Notes: a model not told the origin generated them from the letters alone. 64,000 bases of DNA from Micropterix aruncella (GCA_944548615.1 OX155976.1:6422952-6486951), one strand, 5' to 3'; positions 1 to 10,754 are shown, counted from the stretch's first letter. Made by a program: numbers and translations.

Positions 1-61
1 CTCACAATAGAATTAAAGACGTCATTTAAAAGAATATTGCGAACAAAAACGCAAACGTAGT

Positions 62-220
62 TACATATATCAGAAAATAAACAACAATGACGTGTTGTTG
101 TGGTCAAGAATTTTAAAACAATTAAATTAAACAGCGGAAAGTTTAAAGGGGTTTGTGGTGAGACAAATAAATAATAACGGCTGCCTTTTCGATTATTGAT
201 CTGGAATTGCCAGCTGAAAA
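62..220. repeat. Left arm of a 1.5-kb inverted repeat
   Basis: This stretch is the diverged reverse complement of 1391-1541. Blocks such as CAGAAAATAAACAAC and the tract around CTGCCTTTTCGAT recur inverted in the right arm with small indels. The arms enclose an RNase H LINE fragment. This is best read as a foldback-type DNA element with old arms; no target duplication was identified. Confidence 0.6.
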
Positions 221-520
221 ATCAATGGGAACTTAATGGTTCGAAAAGCTCGTGGAGAAAAGATGATGTTTATTGGGAGAGTACACAATAGAGGAGAGCA
301 ACTATATGAACATTTCTCCTTTGGCGTACTGGCAACCACTTTAAATGTGCCCTATATTCGGACACGTGATCATACCTACGTAAACTAAAGATGAATCGTT
401 TGCATACATTTAGCAAACGTTGAAGTTTGTAGGTATCGTGTAGGTATATATATTTTTACCTTTACCTCTTACCAACCTATATGTAGCGGATATCAACCTC
501 CATAAGAACTACGCCAACCA

Positions 521-1237
521 CCGTATCTATATCCACTCGGATAGCAAGGCAGCCCTTATGGCACTAGCCTCGAATACTATTAATTCAAAGCTAGTGCAGA
601 ACTGCGTTACTACTGAATTCCCTGGGCGAAAAGAACAGGGTAATTCTAAGATGGGTTCCCGGCTATGCAGGAATCGAGGGAAATGAAAAAAGCCGACGAA
701 CTTGCTAAGACGGGAGCAAAGGGAACGTTATACGGCCCTGAACCTTGCTGTGGCGTACCAAAAAGCCTTGCAAACCGAATTCTCAAACAAATATGTTTAG
801 ATCAATCCGTCAACCACTGGAACAACACGCCAGGGTTGAATCAATCCAAAGCGGTAATTAAGGCCTACGACCCTAAGACGGCCCGTGAGGCCTTATCGCT
901 AAATAGGAACAATCTACGCATACTGGTGAGGGCGCTCACGGGGCATTGTGGCCTCAACAAACACATGTACAACCTCAAGCTCCGAGACACAAAAATGTGC
1001 AGGTCCTGCCAAGGGGCAGAGGAAACTCCTCTGCACTTCATGTGCGAGTGAAGATACATCCACTTGGGTGGTCATTACCTCCAACCTGAGGAGGTAAAAC
1101 AATCTGGCGCCAAAAGCCTGTTGCGGTTCTTAAATGACACGAGGCTTAGCGCAGAACTATAGTAGGTGGCGAACACAATAGATCAGCAATGGTCACAGTG
1201 TTACAAGGCTCATAAAGACCTTAGAAAAGCCCCACAC
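521..1237 (+). mobile_element. LINE fragment: RNase H domain and zinc-knuckle C-terminus
   Basis: This is the decayed 3' part of a non-LTR retrotransposon. Translation shows an RNase H core (HSDSKAALMAL, then a GIEGNEKADELAKTGA helix holding the conserved D), followed by a tail with LVRALTGHCGLNKHMYNLKL and a CRSCQGAEETPLHFMCEC cysteine/histidine motif typical of the ends of RNase H-bearing LINE ORF2 proteins (I/R1/LOA-like groups). The frame is broken near 600 (extra base in CTGCGTTAC) and ends at 1051. The sequence to about 1237 is shared with a second copy at 32357-33070 on the opposite strand, so it belongs to the element's 3' end. There is no reverse transcriptase, so it is 5'-truncated. 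The clade within RNase H LINEs is not certain. Confidence 0.8.
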
Positions 1238-1390
1238 AACAAATTAAAAAAAATCTCTAATGATGATATATTATATACATATACCTATATGTATCGCAGT
1301 TATCAATATCATGTAGGTATATCTAAAGTATTACCTTTCCATGAAAAAATATTAATCGAGAAGTAAAATTACTGCGTTTGAAGCAATAGT

Positions 1391-1541
1391 CAACAGCTGA
1401 CATTTCCAGATCGAAAAATCGAAAAAGGCAGCAATTTGTTATTTATTTGTTATAAACGTTCCGCCACCTTATTTGTGTTAAAATTCCTAACAACAACAAT
1501 ACGTCATCGTTATTTTCTGTTGTTTATTTTCTGTTATATGT
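1391..1541. repeat. Right arm of the 1.5-kb inverted repeat
   Basis: This is the partner of 62-220. It starts at the CAGCTGACATTTCCAGATC block and ends in GTTTATTTTCTGTTATATG, each mirrored in the left arm. Divergence and short indels suggest an old element. Confidence 0.6.
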
Positions 1542-1760
1542 ATGCCTTTACTCAGGCAACTGAAATTGATCAATCCTAGGCAATATTGGTCAATTATGAC
1601 GTCACGTAACATCAAGCAATTTACTGCGATACCATGTTGTTATAATTGTTGCTAGAGATTCCACCACACCGAGTTGAGCGATATGGAGCATCTTTGAGCG
1701 ATATGGAGCAACTGGGCAATGCACTCATACACTAACAATTCAGTTGAGCAACTGCTGGCC

Positions 1761-2000
1761 ATGGACGACAATGTCCTTGCAGCGGCGGCGGCTTGTAGTG
1801 CTTTTATTATCATGAGTTTAAAACGCAAAAAAATCGTAATCGGCGGATTTGGATGCGAACATATCTAGCAAGACGATAGCCATCTTTATTGTGCAACAAA
1901 TTGGATTATATATTATTCAAAAACTTCACCAGGATTTCCAGAACTGATTTTGAATTACTTTTAAATAAAGTTGGTCCATTAATTACCAAACTTACGCTAC
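1761..2000 (+). mobile_element. PIF/Harbinger transposase N-terminal remnant
   Basis: The start of a Harbinger-type DDE nuclease gene (HARBI1-like). An ATG at 1761 opens MDDNVLAAAAACSAF, then a basic stretch MSLKRKK, then, after frame changes, IWMRTYLARR and finally LFKNFTRISRTDFELLLNKV, which is the conserved region before the catalytic domain (family consensus resembles NFTRMSxxDFxxLL-VxPxI). At least one frameshift and one stop separate these blocks. The catalytic DDE part is absent: after about 2000 the sequence becomes unrelated and the R2-type LINE begins near 2200. This is a dead fragment. The small repeated phrase GAGCGATATGGAGCA at 1677-1711 lies just upstream. Confidence 0.75.
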
Positions 2001-2382
2001 GTTCGCGCGCACGCCGGAAACAGATACGAGTAGGTACATGTGCGTTCGTGCGCGCGCTACGTCCACACTGATGTATTGCTCCTTTCATGTTACATTGCAT
2101 GTTACCTTTCGTCAGACTGTACGCAGCATAATAGGTCTCACATATAGATCGACGATATGGTGTTTCGAAAAAAACAAAACACAAATGATGTTTCAGAAAA
2201 TAATAATTTGTGAAATAGTTAGACTTCCACAAAAAAATCCTTACTGGAATCAGCCAGAATGGCAGTGGTCTGGGGTATGGCAGTACAACCATGAGCGACG
2301 TGGATTTGAAGAAATATCTCTTGCCGGCAGATTACGACAGCAACAGTATGGCTCATGCTATTGGCCTTCAATGCCAGAATGA

Positions 2383-3129
2383 TTGGACAACAAATCGGGA
2401 CTTTTGCATTCCGCCTCCAATGCACTGGAAGGTAATGCTGACTGGACGCCAGAGATGCTGAAATTTTATTTGAATGCCTTTCAGAATACACTTCCAGACC
2501 CCAGTAACCTCGCTCGTTGGAACTACGCCGAGGATAGTTTTTGTCCCCTTTGTAGCAATACCACTTGCACAGCTAGACATATTCTAGCTGGCTGCAAGGT
2601 GGCCTTAGATAAAGAACGGTACACTTACCGCCATGACAAAGTTCTCGCTGTTATTCGCGAGGTAATTAGCCTCTCAGTGGCTCGTGCCAACAAGGGTTTG
2701 ACAGTACCCTCCAAACCCCCAATAGAGTTTGTGCGGGATGGCTCTAAAGGCATAACACATTTAACTACAAAACCTTTCTCAATAATTGAGAAAGCTTCAG
2801 ATTGGATTCTGGAGGTTGACTCGGTCTCTAAGCAGTATAAATTCCTTGAAAGTCTCGGATGCACAGCCCTCCATCCAGATATAACTCTTTACTCTATATC
2901 TCTAAAAGTGGCCCTTATTGTAGAATTAACTGTTCCATGGGAATCAAATATCCGAAAAGACCACGAGTACAAATTAAATAAATACCATGATCTCGCAAAT
3001 GCCGTAGCCCGGAACGGCTTCACTGTTCACCTTCACGCGGTGGAAGTTGGCGCTCGTGGCCTGCCACCTAAATCACTATTTCACCTCTTTAATGATCTTG
3101 GCCTTTCCAGAAAAATAATCAACTCCTAG
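2383..3129 (+). CDS. R2/R4-type LINE C-terminus with restriction-like endonuclease
   Basis: An uninterrupted 248-codon frame encoding the C-terminal part of a non-LTR retrotransposon protein of the kind that carries a restriction-like endonuclease (R2, R4/Dong, NeSL and Hero-like groups). Order: a zinc-knuckle CPLC...HILAGC at residues 54-70; a linker; then the endonuclease core with HPDITLYS near 163-170 and the partner acidic residue in KVALIVELTVPWES near 174-187; then a conserved LNKYHDLANAVARNGF tail and VEVGARGL. In R2 these PD...E residues nick the target for target-primed reverse transcription. The apparent start near 2383 is not a true initiator: the coding part upstream, including reverse transcriptase, is missing or frameshifted. 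The clean frame and proper stop at 3127-3129 suggest a fairly recent insertion compared with its neighbours. The exact clade cannot be fixed by eye. Confidence 0.85.
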   Translation: MDNKSGLLHSASNALEGNADWTPEMLKFYLNAFQNTLPDPSNLARWNYAEDSFCPLCSNTTCTARHILAGCKVALDKERYTYRHDKVLAVIREVISLSVARANKGLTVPSKPPIEFVRDGSKGITHLTTKPFSIIEKASDWILEVDSVSKQYKFLESLGCTALHPDITLYSISLKVALIVELTVPWESNIRKDHEYKLNKYHDLANAVARNGFTVHLHAVEVGARGLPPKSLFHLFNDLGLSRKIINS

Positions 3130-3310
3130 AAAAAATATCTAAAACCGCGATTTGCGCATCTCAAATTCCATGGCTTCGAAGGGGGAGTGAATGGGTGGTA
3201 AGGTGAACGCTCACATGTGGCAAGACAGCTGTCCTAAACCTACCACGGCCGGTCGTTAGTCCGGAATCCACTGCTCACCCCCCAGAAGTGTAAAAAATAG
3301 TATTATGATG
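3130..3310 (+). mobile_element. 3' untranslated region of the R2/R4-type LINE
   Basis: Directly follows the endonuclease ORF. It is GC-richer than its surroundings and contains CACGGCCGGTCGTTAGTCCG and a CCCCCCAG run before the AT-rich flank resumes at about 3305. No poly(A) tail is seen, as is usual for this group. The boundary is approximate. Confidence 0.55.
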
Positions 3311-4517
3311 GGCCCGACTCCGGTCGGTGAATTCCATGGCAGCTCCGTTTGTATTTTATTTATAACGTACGTATCAGAAGATTAAAAAATACATACTGAC
3401 TGAAACAAAGAATGTAAAGGTCGTAAATAAGAAATATATTCGTTTTTTTAAAGTTTCAAAATTAATATAAAATTGAATATATTAGTCAAAACGGGTTTGA
3501 TTAGGTTAATATCACATAATATTCACTCAACGGCTTTAAAAGCGTCTATGTCTTACGTATTTAATTGACATTTAAAATGCATTGACATTTTAAAATGAAA
3601 TTAAAATATTAAAAAAAAACCGTTACGGTACGTTACTTTACTTTGTACATACACGTGGATAGACTGGTTCAAAATGACCTCATCACAAGCGCTTTAGAAT
3701 TCCTATCATATGGATCATATTGTATCCACACGACCATAGGTTACAGATCATGCGCAGCGCAGTGCATTTCGCGCCATTGTCTATGCCCGGATCGGACGTC
3801 ATTGCGAAGGACGGTTTCCCGCCAATCATGACCGCCATTTTGCATCGTTAAAATTAAATGTCAAAATGCATTGCATTCTACAACGCTATAAAGAAACTCG
3901 ATATAATGCATATTAAATCGTCATTAAACTGGTATCGTTAGCGACCTTTGCATCCAGATGGATCTACATGAGAATGTCACGATTTTCTTTTTAAGAAACA
4001 CGCATTTTAACTCGAAGTAAAATTGAACGCGATCAATATCCCATACCTATTTCAAAGACGTGAAATAGCGAATTTGAATTTCGAACGCGACGAATTAAAA
4101 AAAAGAAAACGCGATAACTATCGCATATTTCACATGCGTGTAATAAATAGTCGGGGAGGTAGTGAATATTTTTAGGTTATTTTACCAGTTTGTGGAAGTT
4201 TTTAAATCTGGTCTATTATTGATGCTAATGAAGACATTCCGAGTCTGGCAAGGATTATTCGATGGGTGGGTCGACGGGAGGCGCAATTTTCCATACACTA
4301 GAGTCGATTATGAAACGCACCAAAAAAGCAATCTGGCTCATTTACGGTTGAACGTAGGTAGTCTTGCGGGAATATTTCAACAATTACATAAACTGAAAAA
4401 ATCGATGTACATATGTACTTTTCGGACTGATTGCCTTCACTTTTACACGTTCAAAACTTATAACACAAATTGATATCACAAAAGATTATCATTTGAAAAA
4501 AGTCTGGCTACTTTAAG
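3311..4517. other. Unassigned AT-rich stretch
   Basis: No open frame, protein match or bounded repeat was recognised. The sequence near 4060-4100 (GAATTTGAATTTCG, AACGCGATAA, CGCATATTTC) recurs loosely at 5370-5540, so the two intervals probably share an old repeat. Confidence 0.4.
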
Positions 4518-4818
4518 GGGCTCTCTAGACGATCAAGCATGCTTGACAAGCTTCGCGTCACGGGCAGGGAGAGGATCGTAAACCGCAGGAAATATGAAAA
4601 TATTTTTCAAAAATGCCTAATTTTGTAGTTTATACCAGGGAGTCACGTTAATTAGACGTAATTGATTTAAGAATGATTGACTCCCTGGTATAAAACAAGA
4701 CAATTAGGCATTTTTCGTAAATATTAAAAATATATATTTGCATATTTCCTGCGGTTTACGATCCCCTCCCAGCCTGGGACGCGATGCTTGAAAAGCATGC
4801 TTGATCGTCTAGAGAGCA
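4518..4818. mobile_element. Palindromic MITE, GGGCTCTCTAGACG family, copy 1
   Basis: The two halves are near-perfect reverse complements for almost the whole 300 bp. It opens GGGCTCTCTAGACGATCAAG, contains GATCGTAAACCGCAGGAAAT and CCTAATTTTGTAGTTTATAC, turns at a short centre near 4665, and returns to CTTGATCGTCTAGAGAGC. It is flanked by TTTAAG on both sides, which may include a short target duplication. There are no coding sequences. The family is a foldback non-autonomous DNA transposon of undetermined superfamily; copy 4 has TAA on both sides, which would suit a Harbinger-type target. Confidence 0.85.
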
Positions 4819-5940
4819 TTTAAGAAATCGCGGAATGCGTCTAACGAGTTCCAGAAATCAGTCTAAAATAAAAACTCTGCTGTCATTTTCACTGTTTTGA
4901 TTTTTTTAAATATGATAATTGATCCTATAATCCCAAAAAAAAACTTCTGGCTGATATTCATTATAACTAAAGCCTCGCCACTCTCATGAAGTTTGTGGCA
5001 GTGAGCGCTCTAAAGTGCATTAAACGAGTCTGGCAAGGCTTTGGTGATCGCATATCACAACCTGGCATTACTTTGATGTGATATTAAGTATCATCTGACC
5101 AATTTTAAGGCCTGCAAGAAAGGGCCACTATTTTGTTAGGTTTTTCAGGTTTCAGTCACCCTTTTTCCAATCAATATTGCATGCGACTTGAGAGTAAAAC
5201 GATTTTAATTAGTGCTAAAAGAAGTGGAGCACATTTCTTTTTTCAAACGCATTTTTCCGGCTAAAAATACATGTTCGCTACTTAGAATTAGTCACTGAAT
5301 AATCCTATCGTTTGGTGACTGGGAAAATCTGGCCTGAAAAAAATCACTAGCTCCCCAACTATAACAGCGCAATTCGAATATCGAACTTTTAAAAAGCAAA
5401 CGCGATAAATACATTGAGTTATACATACGTATAACTCAATGGATAAATATCGCATATTTCGAAGACGTGATTAGGCGAAATTTGAATTTCACGATAAAAT
5501 CGATGTCACATTTGAAAAATCGCATATTTCGAAGACGCTTGGAAAAAATCGTATTCTGAATGCGATATCTGTCACAACGAAGAACCGACACGACTTCCTG
5601 GATAATATGTGCATAATTTCGACTACCGCGAAGTGACATAATTATGTATCGAGGATGGAGAAGGCGATGCTCGACGTCACAATTGAACGAACGTTTCTTG
5701 TTGCACAATTTTGTCGGTCTGAAAATAGACAGCGGCCATTCCATTTTTAGGCCACCATTGACCCATTTTAAAAGAAGTGAAAGAAAATAGATAATTAAGA
5801 GGTATTTAATACTTAGATACAAAACGTGTCAAGGGCAAAAAAAAACCGGAGTAAGATATACAATTATTATTCAGTCTAAAGGAATATGAAATGTTCTTAT
5901 CAGTCTATCAAGGCAGTGTTTGATTAGTCTCATGCATATA
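4819..5940. other. Unassigned, with a 13-bp perfect hairpin at 5412-5441
   Basis: No gene is seen. The phrase CGCATATTTCGAAGACG occurs twice (about 5453 and 5521). CATTGAGTTATAC at 5412-5424 and its exact complement at 5429-5441 are separated by ATAC. An open frame on the minus strand (5822-5436) has no recognisable similarity and is probably chance. Confidence 0.4.
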
Positions 5941-6019
5941 CGTCTGATTATAACGAATTAGAAGTGAAGAAAAAACCTGTAAAAATATTTAGATTTAATT
6001 CGGTTCTACAAATGTTTGC

Positions 6020-6615
6020 ATTCGGTATATCCATGGCCTCAGAAAATATGACCACATCGTACAGAGAGAAGCTTCACTGGCTGTCGACCCGGGAGAAAAG
6101 AGACATGCGAGTTCTCTGTATGCTTTTCAAGAACTTGGATGGCGTCGCTCCCAATTATCTTACCGGCAAATTTACTGCACTATCGGCTCATGGACGCCCT
6201 CTGAGATCAAAAGACAACCTGCTACTCTCTATTCCTAGTCACAGCAATGATTTCTTCTCATTCTCTTTCACCGTACATGGAGCCCGTCTTTGGTAAGCTT
6301 TGCCGAAAAATGTGAGAACCGCGCCAAGCATAACAACTTTTAAAAACAGACTCGGAGAGCATTTGAAATCTTCCACATAAATTCCCAATTACCCTCCTTT
6401 TTAAACTTTAGCGTCCTTATAGGTGTTAGATTATTTTGGTGTGGAAAATCCTGTGTTCTCAAAGAGTTAAGTATATTTCTTTCTATCCTCTTTTATTTTA
6501 TTTGTTATACTCTTTATATAGCTTCATACAATAGTATAGGTTAGCTCTAAAATATTGCCTGCAGGCAATAAGCTCGCCTTTTCCTAAGAATAAAGCGTTT
6601 TTATTATTATTATTA
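6020..6615 (+). mobile_element. LINE 3' end (CR1/L2/Daphne-like), with 3' tail
   Basis: The translation around LHWLSTREKRDMRVLCMLFK, LDGVAPNYLTGKF and the closing VHGARLW-ALPKNVR...FKNRLGEHLK is the signature C-terminus of CR1/L2/Daphne-type reverse-transcriptase ORFs. A TAA replaces a W or N codon at 6295, breaking the last part. The 3' UTR ends in GCAATAAGCTCGCCTTTT, AATAAAGCG and a (TTA)n tail ending near 6620. The same terminal sequence recurs at 21905-21993. The element is strongly 5'-truncated. Confidence 0.8.
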
Positions 6616-6630
6616 TTTTATTATCTATAC

Positions 6631-6927
6631 CAGGGGCGGCCAACTTGATTAGATCCAAGATCTAATGTTTACTGACAAAACCCTGTGTGATCTACCAATT
6701 ACAGGCAAAATGGCGTCTTAATGTTTTAAATGCAATTGTGTCATATTTAATTAATTAATTTGAAGCTGTTAACTGCCTAAAATTGTGCAGCAGTTGGTGA
6801 TTACGTTGCGCAGTCTGTTCTACGTATTAATTTTTTTTGCCTAGCCACGATCGACTATAGTCGATAGTTGATCGACTAATAGTCATGATCGACCGGTCGA
6901 TCGCGATCGACCGGTTGGCCACCTCTG
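6631..6927. mobile_element. hAT MITE with perfect 8-bp target duplication
   Basis: It begins CAGGGGCGGCCAAC and ends with GTTGGCCACCTCTG (12 of 14 positions match as inverted repeats). The 8 bases before it (ATCTATAC, 6623-6630) are repeated exactly after it (6928-6935). A CAGNGG terminus with an 8-bp duplication is diagnostic of hAT elements. The interior is non-coding and has a GATCGAC/GTCGATC-rich stretch before the right end. Confidence 0.92.
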
Positions 6928-7230
6928 ATCTATACTAATATTATAAAGAAATAGTGTTTGTAAGTTTGTATGTAGGGAGTAATCTCCGAAACTACTCATT
7001 CGATTTCAAAATTTCTTTCACTAATGGAACGCTCCATTATCGATGACTGCTATATGCTATATTTTGTTGTGATACATATTGGTTTTCAATACGAAATCAC
7101 GATATTTGTAAATCAAGTCGGAGAAAAATGAGTTGGTGAGTTGCTTTACGGCCCCCTGGACCCGATATACTGGCAGTCACAAGGTGTCCGCCGCGGCCCA
7201 CTGGGCTAAACATGGTTTTTAGTTTGGCAT
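6928..7230 (+). mobile_element. Helitron-like 5' end, interrupted by the hAT MITE
   Basis: ATCTATACTAATATTATAAAG is the typical 5' start of the Helitron-like families seen elsewhere here (8866, 27858, 28118). The hAT MITE inserted in its first bases. The 3' boundary is not visible. Confidence 0.5.
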
Positions 7231-7239
7231 TCAACGTGT

Positions 7240-7840
7240 TAAACAATATATATATATGTTAATGTCTTGACATTTGGATATTTAGACAACTACTTACTTG
7301 ATATTTGGACAGTTAAGATACCCTGACACTCGGGATGTCACAAGGACTCTAACAATATCACACACTTCTAAATCGGTTCAAGCGTTTAGAAGTTATGGTA
7401 AATAAAGAAACGGAAAACATACATAGATGAACCCTAAACACATTACATTACACTCATTTTTAACACGCTTTTATTAGGTCGAACTGTATGTAACTAACTA
7501 TGTAATGGAATCTAAGGTAACTAATTTAACTATCTTCCAAGGATCGTAGCGTCATGAAAATTGGCAGCTGTAAGTAGTTCTGATGACAATACAATAATAT
7601 GGTACTGTCGAACTGATCTGATGATGGTCGGAAGATATGAACTGGAACTTCATGATGGAACATCGTATCATAGCTGTGTTTGGACTTGTTAGAAAAGTCT
7701 TGGAATGTGCTTTGACCACGATTAGGTTTCAAGGTCTGATGATGAAGCCGGAAGATAGGCACTGGCATTCCATGATGGAATATCGTATCATAGCCGTGTG
7801 TATGTGAATATCGTATCATAGCCCAAAAGCGTGTTTTTAG
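7240..7840 (-). repeat. AACACGCTTTTAT-terminal repeat family, copy A
   Basis: Copy of a family also at 9735-10240, 22265-22510 (partial) and 49516-50049. The core, 7459-7836, is bounded by TTTTTAACACGCTTTTATTA and its inverted counterpart AAAAGCGTGTTTTT. Inside, on the minus strand, lies a 120-bp unit (GCTATGATACGATATTCCATC-type) present about twice and kept open as a 97-codon frame with repeats of TIFHHGMPVPIFRLHHQTLK. The outer part (7240-7458) is shared with 9735-9907. I do not recognise the protein; the frame may be open only because the unit length is a multiple of three. Confidence 0.7.
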
Positions 7841-8140
7841 TGTTTTTTTAAACTATTAATTTATTTGTTGGGCAGTCATGTAATAAACAATAACCTGAAA
7901 AAATATTTTGGTTTCATTCGGTTCTACATAGTTTAATATATGTAGGTATACCCAGTACAAGAAGCCGTAGACTTTTATCTATTTTCCTGTTTCTCACGGG
8001 TGCGAACAAAGTTCGACCACCTTTATCTTGAATAATGAATACATATATTTACACTTGCGGAAGTCTGTTAAAATATTGTGTTGCATTATGAAATAGCTGT
8101 CTAGAATTAAATGACCACATAAAATATTTATATATTGAAT
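7841..8140. other. Unassigned AT-rich stretch
   Basis: No frame or bounded repeat recognised. Confidence 0.4.
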
Positions 8141-8866
8141 ACTAGCTGACCCGTGCCCACTTCGATGGGCGGTAAAACTTTTTACTTGTGATGAAATTAT
8201 GAGTGTGGTTTGGTTAGTACTGAGTGCTATGATTTATTTCCTGACTGCCAAAAGAAGAGTTATATTTTTACTGCATATGTATGTATGTATTTGCATGCCA
8301 ATTTGACTATATTACCGTTATTTGTGAGTGTCTTCTTGTGAGTGTCTTATCTCTTTAACCATTTATGCAGTAAAAGGGAAATTATATGCAGTAAAAAAGT
8401 CTTTTGATTTAAACACTTGAGACGATAAATTTACTTATTTTGATATGAATTCATAATTGTTGATAATATGACCAATAAACATGACCTAACGATTTAAATT
8501 ATTTTTTTAATATAAAGAACTACTTTTTGTGACCTAAATATAAAATTTAGACATATGCTGCCGCTGACTTTTTTGTAGGCATTACCAAGCTCTACAACTT
8601 TTCCTAAGAACTCAATCATATATCTCTCTTCGTTAAGGCAGCGTTAGTTAGAAACGTTTTCGTTCGACGGTTTTTTCTCCGACTTACTTTGCAAATCTGA
8701 CTACCACGAAAAAGTCTTTTCATTCTTCGGATTAATATACATATAGCCTATGACACTCACAACGTGGCTTTCTACTGGTAAAAGAATTTTCAAAATCGGT
8801 TAAGTAGATCCAGAGATTACTTCCTATAACCTCACAAACTTTACCTCTTTATAATATTAGTGTAGA
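8141..8866 (-). mobile_element. Helitron-like non-autonomous element
   Basis: On the minus strand the element opens TCTACACTAATATTATAAAG at 8866 and ends ...GGGCACGGGTCAGCTAGT at 8141. A TC start and a CTAG end with no terminal inverted repeat fit Helitrons. It is non-coding. The 3' end matches that of 12318 and 53573, although the interior differs. Confidence 0.6.
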
Positions 8867-8882
8867 TATCCACGACATACCC

Positions 8883-9000
8883 AATTAGGCATTTTTGGTA
8901 AATATTCCAAAACAATATTTGCATATTTTCTACGGTTTACGATCCTTTCCCTGCCCGCGACGCGAAGCTTGACAAGCATGCTTGATCGTCTAGAGAGCCC
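8883..9000. mobile_element. Palindromic MITE family, half copy
   Basis: Only the right half is present: AATTAGGCATTTTTGGTAAA through CTTGATCGTCTAGAGAGCCC. It abuts a second, nearly complete copy 30 bp downstream. Confidence 0.8.
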
Positions 9001-9030
9001 TTGACAGTTTTGTGTCAGTCAGTTCTTGAA

Positions 9031-9295
9031 GGGGATCGTAAACCGCAGGAATTATGCAAATATTTTTTTTTTATATTTATCAAAAATGCCTAATTTTATA
9101 GTTTATATCAGGAAGTCACTTTAATTAGACGTAATTAATTGATGAATGATGTGACTCCCTGGTTATAAAACTACAAAATTAGGCATTTTTGGTAAATATT
9201 TAAAAATATATATTTGCGTATTTCCTGCGGTTTACGATCCCCTCCCAGCCCGCGACGCGATGCTTGACAAGCATGCTTGATCGTCTAGAGAGCCC
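9031..9295. mobile_element. Palindromic MITE family, copy 2 (left end truncated)
   Basis: It starts inside the left arm at GGGGATCGTAAACCGCAGG and runs through the centre to the normal right end CGTCTAGAGAGCCC. The outer ~45 bp of the left terminus are missing. Confidence 0.82.
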
Positions 9296-9734
9296 ATAAG
9301 TATTATAAAAGTATGAATGTTTTGAACTTTTATCGAATTAAGACTGCACGTCATAACAGTCAGCTCGCGTAAAAGCAATATCCACATCCCTAGCTAGAGA
9401 TACGGGCGTTGCGATGAGCATTTAATGGCTATGGCCTATGGGTTTAACTTTTTTCCTGCACGATGTATTATAATGTATACCGAATAGCATATCCCTTGTG
9501 CTGTAAATCTTATTGTTTGTAATAAAATAAATGAATTTAAAAAAGTATTGAAATTATATGCTGATTTATCTATCAAACAAATACATATATTAAAAGTAAT
9601 AAATATCACGACTGCCGTTACAAAAGGTGAAGTACTATATTAATAATTATTGTTTTACGGTTTTTTTATGAAATATTTGTGGTTTATGTATTTATCCATA
9701 TAGATAAGTACATACTATATATTTTCGGAATGTA
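9296..9734. other. Unassigned AT-rich stretch
   Basis: No frame or repeat boundary recognised. Confidence 0.4.
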
Positions 9735-10240
9735 CTTAATCAGACCTTTCATTTGACACTAAACACGATATATTAGACATTTATACAAACTTACTTGATA
9801 TTTGGACAATTAAGTGCACTTCTAAATCGGTCCAAGCGTTTAGGAGTTATGGCGGATTAAAGAAACGGAAAACATACATAGTAAAACCCTGAACACATTA
9901 CACTCCTTTTTAACACGCTTTTATTAGGTCGACCTGTATGTAACTATGTAATGGAATCTAAGGTAACTAATTTAACCATCTTCCAAGGATCGTAGCGTCA
10001 TGAAAATTGGCAGCTGTATGTAGTTCTGATGACAATACAATAATATGGTACTGTCGAACTGATCTGATGATGGAGTCGGAAGATATGAGCTGGAACTTCA
10101 TGATGGAACATCGTATTATAGCTGTGTTTGGACTTGTTAGAAAAGTCTTGGAATGAACTTTGACCACGACTAGGTTTCAAGGTCTGATGATGAAGCCGGA
10201 AGACAGGAGGTTTTTACGTGCATTTATAAAAGCGTGTTTT
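9735..10240 (-). repeat. AACACGCTTTTAT-terminal repeat family, copy B
   Basis: Second copy of the family at 7240. The outer segment 9735-9907 shares CACGATATATTAGACATTTA- and GCGTTTAGGAGTTATGG-type blocks. The core begins TTTTTAACACGCTTTTATTA at about 9907 and closes at TATAAAAGCGTGTTTTTAGT (about 10240). Only about one and a half of the 120-bp internal units remain, so unit number varies between copies. Confidence 0.7.
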
Positions 10241-10754
10241 TAGTGTTTTATTTAACTATTAATTTATTTGTTAGGCAGTCGTGTAAAAAAGAAACGGCAC
10301 TCCGAGAAAATGATACAATCACACAGCATCACTCCAAAACGTTGAACTTCCAAACGAAACAAATACTCACGAATAATGTTTTTAAAAAATGTACACACAA
10401 CACCAACACAATTCAATTTCGAAAAAATATTTTTCTACTATTTTTCTCGTTTTACAAAAATGCGATAATATACGCGGCGCGAGCGATTTCGAAGTGTGAG
10501 AGCGACGCGTCCAACCTGGACGACAGTTAAAGCGAAATGACGTACGCGCGCTCGAAGCGATGTTTATATAAAGAGCGATTGTGACGCATGACGTAAATGG
10601 CCGCGCCTACGATTTGGAAAGATAACGCGATAATATAGTATGTAGGATACCTATCACGACACGTGAGGCGAATAAAATAAATAGGGGCGATTAGACTTGC
10701 GGTATTATTCCAGTCGTATAATACTGCAACGGCAACTGATATTCACACTTTCGA
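10241..10754. other. Unassigned; locally CpG-rich with TATATAA
   Basis: Between 10470 and 10620 the sequence is unusually rich in CG dinucleotides for this window and contains TTTATATAAAG at about 10562. It could be a promoter or part of another repeat, but no downstream gene is visible. Confidence 0.3.

Noticed and set aside
10465..10620. Host promoter with TATA box
   Set aside because: CpG-rich and has TTTATATAAAG, but no transcript or gene follows; could equally be repeat sequence.
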